Made by a program: the position numbers and the translations under genes
Shown: one piece after another, positions 31,283 to 34,489 of the stretch
Layout: every line of letters starts with the position of its first letter
Position numbering within the stretch: position 1 is the first letter of the stretch
The notes under the pieces: generated by a model
Told to the model about the DNA's origin: nothing
The model's database searches: none
Seen by the model: only the letters and a program-made list of their open reading frames with translations
Origin: Bacteroidales bacterium
Lineage (GTDB): Bacteria > Bacteroidota > Bacteroidia > Bacteroidales > UBA932
Direction of reading: 5' to 3'
DNA length: 34,489 bases
NCBI GenBank assembly: GCA_017544005.1
Contig: JAFYEZ010000044.1
Coordinates: 1 to 34,489 of the forward strand

Positions 31283-31313
31283 ATTGGAAATGCGGATAAA
31301 AGCGCTACCTTTG
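31283..31313 (+). promoter_or_regulatory. Promoter of the thiamine operon (ATTG-N19-TACCTTTG)
   Basis: ATTG at 31283-31286, a 19-bp spacer and TACCTTTG at 31306-31313 fit the phylum consensus with one mismatch in the -33 element. Transcription would start near 31318-31321, at the first bases of the TPP aptamer. Confidence 0.75.
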
Positions 31314-31320
31314 TTCCCGA

Positions 31321-31396
31321 AATACGGGGTGCTGCCTCCGGGTGGCTGAGATTATACCCTTAGAACCTGATTTGTTTAATTACAGCGTAGGGAATT
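31321..31396 (+). promoter_or_regulatory. TPP riboswitch (THI element)
   Basis: The conserved aptamer blocks are in order: ACGGGGTGC (31324), GGCTGAGA (31344-31351), ACCCTT (31356), AGAACCTGAT (31362) and CAGCGTAGGGAA (31383-31394). The pyrophosphate arm is short. The 3' strand of the closing helix (AT-rich, about 31394-31396) directly abuts the thiM ATG at 31397. No separate terminator or anti-terminator fits between aptamer and gene, so control is probably at translation start: thiamine pyrophosphate closes the helix and hides the start codon. It controls thiM and, by coupling, the following genes. Confidence 0.95.
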
Positions 31397-32194
31397 ATGA
31401 CTACAACATCTGATTCTTTCATCAGAGATTGCGCGTCGATACGCGAAAAATCTCCACTTGTTCACTGCATTACCAACTATGTTGCCATGGGCATCAACGC
31501 CAATGCGTTGCTGGCCATCGGCGCCTCGCCCCTGATGTCCTTCTGTCCGGAAGAGATGGAAGAGATTGTGGGTATCGCTTCGGCCCTGGTCGTGAATATC
31601 GGGTGCCTGGACCGGCACGAGATCGAGGGAATGAAGATTGCGGCCGCTACGGCCCACCGGCTGGGCAAGCCCTGGGTGCTTGACCCGGTGGGAGCAGGTG
31701 CCAGCCGCATCCGCACCGAAACGTCGCTCTCCCTCATCCGCGACAGCCATCCTACGGTCATCCGCGGCAACGCCTCCGAGATTATGTGCCTCGCAGGAGA
31801 GCAGATTCAATCCCGCGGCGTCGACACCTCGGCGTTGAGCTCCGATGCCGTGGAGAGCGCAAAGGCACTGGCCCTCGCGAGCGGTGCCATCGTCTCCGTC
31901 AGCGGTCCGGTCGATTACATCACGGATGGCAACCGCGTTGAAAAGATTGGAAACGGGCATCCGCTGATGGCCCGCATTACGGCCATGGGATGCACGGCCT
32001 CCGTCGTCACGGGCGCATTCATCGCCGTCGGCGAGAATCCGCTGCTGGCTGCGCGGAACGCGATGGCCGTGATGGGCATTGCCGGAGAGCGAGCTGCTGC
32101 GCGCGCCGCCGGCACCGGTTCGATGGAGATGCATTTCATCGACGAGCTCAGTACCTTTGATCCGGCAGATTACGCCAAGGCCATCAAGATATGA
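31397..32194 (+). CDS. thiM: Hydroxyethylthiazole kinase
   Basis: A 265-residue kinase that salvages 4-methyl-5-(2-hydroxyethyl)thiazole to its phosphate for ThiE. Typical segments are SPLVHCITNYVAMGINANAL, GASPLMSFCPEEMEE, LDPVGAGASRIRTE, VIRGNASEIMCLAG and GCTASVVTGAFIAV, the last holding the anion-hole glycines and the Cys of the family. Its ATG touches the TPP aptamer. It ends in a 4-bp overlap with thiE, indicating coupled translation. Confidence 0.96.
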   Translation: MTTTSDSFIRDCASIREKSPLVHCITNYVAMGINANALLAIGASPLMSFCPEEMEEIVGIASALVVNIGCLDRHEIEGMKIAAATAHRLGKPWVLDPVGAGASRIRTETSLSLIRDSHPTVIRGNASEIMCLAGEQIQSRGVDTSALSSDAVESAKALALASGAIVSVSGPVDYITDGNRVEKIGNGHPLMARITAMGCTASVVTGAFIAVGENPLLAARNAMAVMGIAGERAAARAAGTGSMEMHFIDELSTFDPADYAKAIKI

Positions 32195-32841
32195 AAAGAG
32201 AGACCTTGGCTTTGTATCTGGTCACCGACCGGGGGCTCTCCCTGGGGCGTGACCTGGAAGAGGTGGTCCTGCAGGCGGTCCGGGGCGGCGTAACCCTGGT
32301 GCAGCTGCGGGAAAAAGAGCTGGATACGCGGGAGTTCATTGCCTTGGGGAAGCGGCTGAAAGCGGCGCTCTCGGGCACCGGAGTCCCTCTTTTGATCAAT
32401 GACCGCGTGGATGTTGCCCTGGCCGTCGATGCAGACGGCGTCCATATCGGCCAGTCCGATATGCCCTATGAAATTGCGCGGCGCCTGCTGGGGCCGGACA
32501 AAATCATCGGACTCTCCGTCGAAACGATGGACGAAGTGGTGGCGGCCAACAGCCTGGACGTGGATTACGTGGCTGTCTCTCCCGTTTTTTCCACAAACAC
32601 GAAGACCGACACCCTGGCCCCGTTCGGATACGAAGGGCTGCGGCGTGCCTGCGCCCTGACCCGGCATCCTGTCTGCGGGATCGGCGGGATGAATGGGGAA
32701 ACCGTCGGAGAGGCCATCGCCTGCGGCGCAGACGGCGTGGCCGTGGTCAGTGCGATTGTCAGCGCGCCGGATCCGATGCTTGCGAGTAAAAACCTTAAAA
32801 CGATTATAGACCATGAATTGGACAAAAAGCGTCTGGGCTGA
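32191..32841 (+). CDS. thiE: Thiamine-phosphate synthase
   Basis: A 216-residue TIM-barrel enzyme that joins HMP pyrophosphate and thiazole phosphate to thiamine phosphate. Motifs are YLVTDRGLSLGRDLEEVV, GGVTLVQLREKELDTREF, LLINDRVDVALAVDADGVHI (20-residue limit of the stretch), QSDMP, VSPVFSTNTKTDT for pyrophosphate binding and GIGGM with ADGVAVVSAI for phosphate binding. Length is normal. It overlaps thiM by 4 bp and tenA by 29 bp. Confidence 0.96.
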   Translation: MKRETLALYLVTDRGLSLGRDLEEVVLQAVRGGVTLVQLREKELDTREFIALGKRLKAALSGTGVPLLINDRVDVALAVDADGVHIGQSDMPYEIARRLLGPDKIIGLSVETMDEVVAANSLDVDYVAVSPVFSTNTKTDTLAPFGYEGLRRACALTRHPVCGIGGMNGETVGEAIACGADGVAVVSAIVSAPDPMLASKNLKTIIDHELDKKRLG

Positions 32842-33496
32842 ATCAGCCAAGATTTTCGAGGGTATCAAGACCCTCCCGTTTATTAAAGATCTTGCCGACG
32901 GAAGCCTGGACCCTTCCCGTTTCGACCGCTATATTGCACAGGATGAACTCTATTTGGGCAACTATGGCCGCCAGATGTTCCAGCTGGCCGACATGATGAC
33001 CGATCCCGCCCAGCAGGAGATGTTCCGCCTTTTCGCCCAGATCGGACTTGACGGGGAAAAGGCGATGCACGAGATGCTTATCGCGCGCTTCGGCATCGAT
33101 ACGGAGGTGACGCCTTCCGTCGTGACGGCTACGTACAACGCGCACACCCAGGCCGCTCTCGAGAGCGGCTCCAAGGAGGTGGCGCTGGCTGCCATGCTGC
33201 CCTGTATGTGGATTTACAACGAAGTGGGCCTCTATATCCTCAGCATTGCCTCCCTGGAGGGCAATCCCTACAAGGAATGGGTGCTGGAGTACGGCAACGA
33301 CGAATTTACCCAGGGCGTGAATTCCGTTCTGGCCCTGGCAGACGAGTGGGCTGCCGCCGTGGACGACGAAACCCGTGCCAAGATGTCGCGTGCCTACCTG
33401 GAGGCTGCCTTGTTCGAGTATGCCTTCTGGGATTACGGGTATTGCGGTGACGGGAAGGATTATTCGTATATGAAATCCCTCAAGGAATGGATTTAA
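32813..33496 (+). CDS. tenA: Aminopyrimidine aminohydrolase TenA (Cys type)
   Basis: A 227-residue all-helical thiaminase-II-fold enzyme that releases HMP from degraded thiamine (formylaminopyrimidine or aminopyrimidine salvage). The N-terminal segment PFIKDLADGSLDPSRFDRYI and YLGNYGRQM match TenA. The catalytic Cys sits in MLPCMWIYNEVG, which places it in the TenA_C class, and FEYAFWDYGY near the end carries the conserved Glu. It overlaps thiE by 29 bp and thiL by 10 bp, so it is fully embedded in the operon and TPP control. Confidence 0.94.
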   Translation: MNWTKSVWAESAKIFEGIKTLPFIKDLADGSLDPSRFDRYIAQDELYLGNYGRQMFQLADMMTDPAQQEMFRLFAQIGLDGEKAMHEMLIARFGIDTEVTPSVVTATYNAHTQAALESGSKEVALAAMLPCMWIYNEVGLYILSIASLEGNPYKEWVLEYGNDEFTQGVNSVLALADEWAAAVDDETRAKMSRAYLEAALFEYAFWDYGYCGDGKDYSYMKSLKEWI

Positions 33497-34437
33497 AGGA
33501 ACTCGGAGAGTTCGGACTGATTGAACGCATCCGGGATGCGATGGGCCCTGTTCCCGAAGGGGTGCTGGGCATCGGCGACGACTGTGCCATTCTGCCGCAG
33601 CGGGACGCCATGGAAACCCTGGTAACCACCGATATGCTGGTGGAGGGGACCCATTTCCTGCGGGAGGACATTCCGGCCCACCGGTTGGGCTGGAAGAGCG
33701 CTGCCGTCAACTTCAGCGACATTGCCGCCATGGGCGGGCGACCGACCGGATCGTTTCTGTCGCTGGGATTGCCCCGCGGCCTGGACAGCGAATGGATGGA
33801 CGATTTTATGGCGGGCTATAAGGCGTGTTCGGATTTTTGCGGCGCGCCCCTCTTGGGCGGTGATACGACGACCTCCCCTTCGGGCATCTGCATCAACGTG
33901 GCGGTGCTGGGCGAGTGTCCCCGCGGTCACGCGCGTCTGAGAAGCTCCGCGGTTCCCGGCGACCTGGTCTGCGTAACCGGCCCGCTGGGCGATTCCGGAG
34001 GCGGCTTGCAGGTCATTCTCAAAGGGGTGGAACGCGATGCTTCCTCCGGAGCGCTGGTGGAGCGGCACTACCGGCCCGTTCCCCGCGTGCGGGAAGGCCA
34101 GGCGCTCGCTGCCACGGAGGGTGTACACGCGATGATGGACGTCTCGGACGGAATCGCTTCCGATTTGCGCCATATCCTCAAGGCCTCGAAAGTCGGTGCG
34201 GAGGTATTCACGAAGGATATCCCCCTTTCCGAAGAATTGCGAGAGGTCTGCGCCCGCCACGGCTGGGATGCTCTTGAGCTGGCCCTGACCGGCGGCGAAG
34301 ATTACGAACTGCTCTTCACGATGGCCCCCGGAACGGAGCCTCCGGTTCCCTGTCATGTCATCGGTCGGATTACCGCCGGGCAGGATATTTCCTGGCTGGG
34401 TGCCGACCGCGATTATTTAGGATACAGACATTTTTAA
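33487..34437 (+). CDS. thiL: Thiamine-monophosphate kinase
   Basis: A 316-residue PurM-like kinase that makes thiamine pyrophosphate, the active cofactor and riboswitch ligand, from thiamine phosphate. Signature regions are ELGEFGLIERI at the start, GIGDDCAIL for metal binding, NFSDIAAMGGRPTG, the substrate loop LGGDTT, MDVSDGIASDLRHI and GGEDYELLFT. Length is normal. It overlaps tenA by 10 bp, and thiD begins 4 bp after its stop. Confidence 0.96.
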   Translation: MDLKELGEFGLIERIRDAMGPVPEGVLGIGDDCAILPQRDAMETLVTTDMLVEGTHFLREDIPAHRLGWKSAAVNFSDIAAMGGRPTGSFLSLGLPRGLDSEWMDDFMAGYKACSDFCGAPLLGGDTTTSPSGICINVAVLGECPRGHARLRSSAVPGDLVCVTGPLGDSGGGLQVILKGVERDASSGALVERHYRPVPRVREGQALAATEGVHAMMDVSDGIASDLRHILKASKVGAEVFTKDIPLSEELREVCARHGWDALELALTGGEDYELLFTMAPGTEPPVPCHVIGRITAGQDISWLGADRDYLGYRHF

Positions 34438-34441
34438 CAGT

Positions 34442-34489
34442 ATGAAGACTTATCCCAGAGTTTTGACGATAGCCGGCAGCGACTCCGGC
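34442..34489 (+). CDS. thiD: Phosphomethylpyrimidine kinase, N-terminus only (cut by window end)
   Basis: Sixteen codons are inside the window, reading MKTYPRVLTIAGSDSG. The TIAGSDSGGGAG-type opening is the hallmark of ThiD, the HMP/HMP-phosphate kinase that supplies ThiE, and the position after thiL in a thiamine operon agrees. Related pyridoxal kinases share part of this motif, so the call leans on context. Confidence 0.85.
   Translation, partial: MKTYPRVLTIAGSDSG

Overview
The window is a gene-dense, GC-rich stretch of a Bacteroidota chromosome, most likely order Bacteroidales. The evidence is the recurrent promoter element TAnnTTTG (sometimes with TTTG 19 bp upstream), start codons almost without Shine-Dalgarno sequences, and families typical of the phylum: DUF5683, DUF4290, a helix-hairpin-helix outer-membrane barrel, a DUF6359-like lipoprotein, a short adenylate kinase, and the hpt-adk-obg and parA-parB-DUF5683-mltD gene orders. 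I cannot name the genus; a GC-rich lineage such as Rikenellaceae is a guess. All family names come from reading motifs, not from a database search.

Layout. 1-749: the 3' half of ettA, broken by an in-frame TAA. 758-1067: rpsU with promoter, strong ribosome binding site and terminator. 1066-3878: guaA (minus), then divergent xerC-like recombinase and hpf (plus). 3879-7534: a minus-strand operon hpt-adk-obgE-PAP2 phosphatase-lplA, in which obgE carries a one-base frameshift. 7612-9468: an outer-membrane barrel with an N-terminal helix-hairpin-helix region, overlapping tail-to-tail with mltD, the last gene of the minus-strand parA-parB-DUF5683-mltD operon (9429-13748). 13845-18404: diacylglycerol kinase-like gene, DUF4290 gene, ftsK and a lolA-like gene (plus). 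18382-24212: minus-strand NUDIX hydrolase, rRNA methyltransferase, SRPBCC protein, 2-hydroxyacid dehydrogenase and UvrD/PcrA helicase.

24295-24934 is the clearest foreign segment: tRNA-Lys(UUU), followed at its 3' end by an AT-richer ORF on the opposite strand. It resembles the C-terminal nuclease-like domain of phage/ICE polyvalent proteins and is probably the remnant of an element that used the tRNA. 24935-26011 is a DUF6359-like lipoprotein. It is divergent from a plus-strand cluster galK-VanX-like lipoprotein-Dabb protein-exonuclease-ROK glucokinase (26129-29834). Before galK lies an unusual 10-bp-period repeat. A perfect 16-bp bidirectional terminator separates this cluster from tRNA-Thr(CGU) and RNase P RNA on the minus strand. 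A glutaminyl-peptide cyclotransferase-like lipoprotein follows (minus). A TPP riboswitch then leads thiM-thiE-tenA-thiL-thiD (plus, running off the end), a thiamine salvage and phosphorylation operon.

I found no complete novel multi-gene system. The signals I rate highest are the strong Shine-Dalgarno sequences restricted to rpsU and hpf, the polyvalent-protein remnant at tRNA-Lys, the phased repeat before galK, the TAnnTTTG boxes that sit almost on start codons, and the two broken core genes (ettA, obgE), which need a check for sequencing error. Apart from the RNase P RNA gene and the tRNA-Lys remnant, no stretch above 300 bases lacks an ordinary gene.
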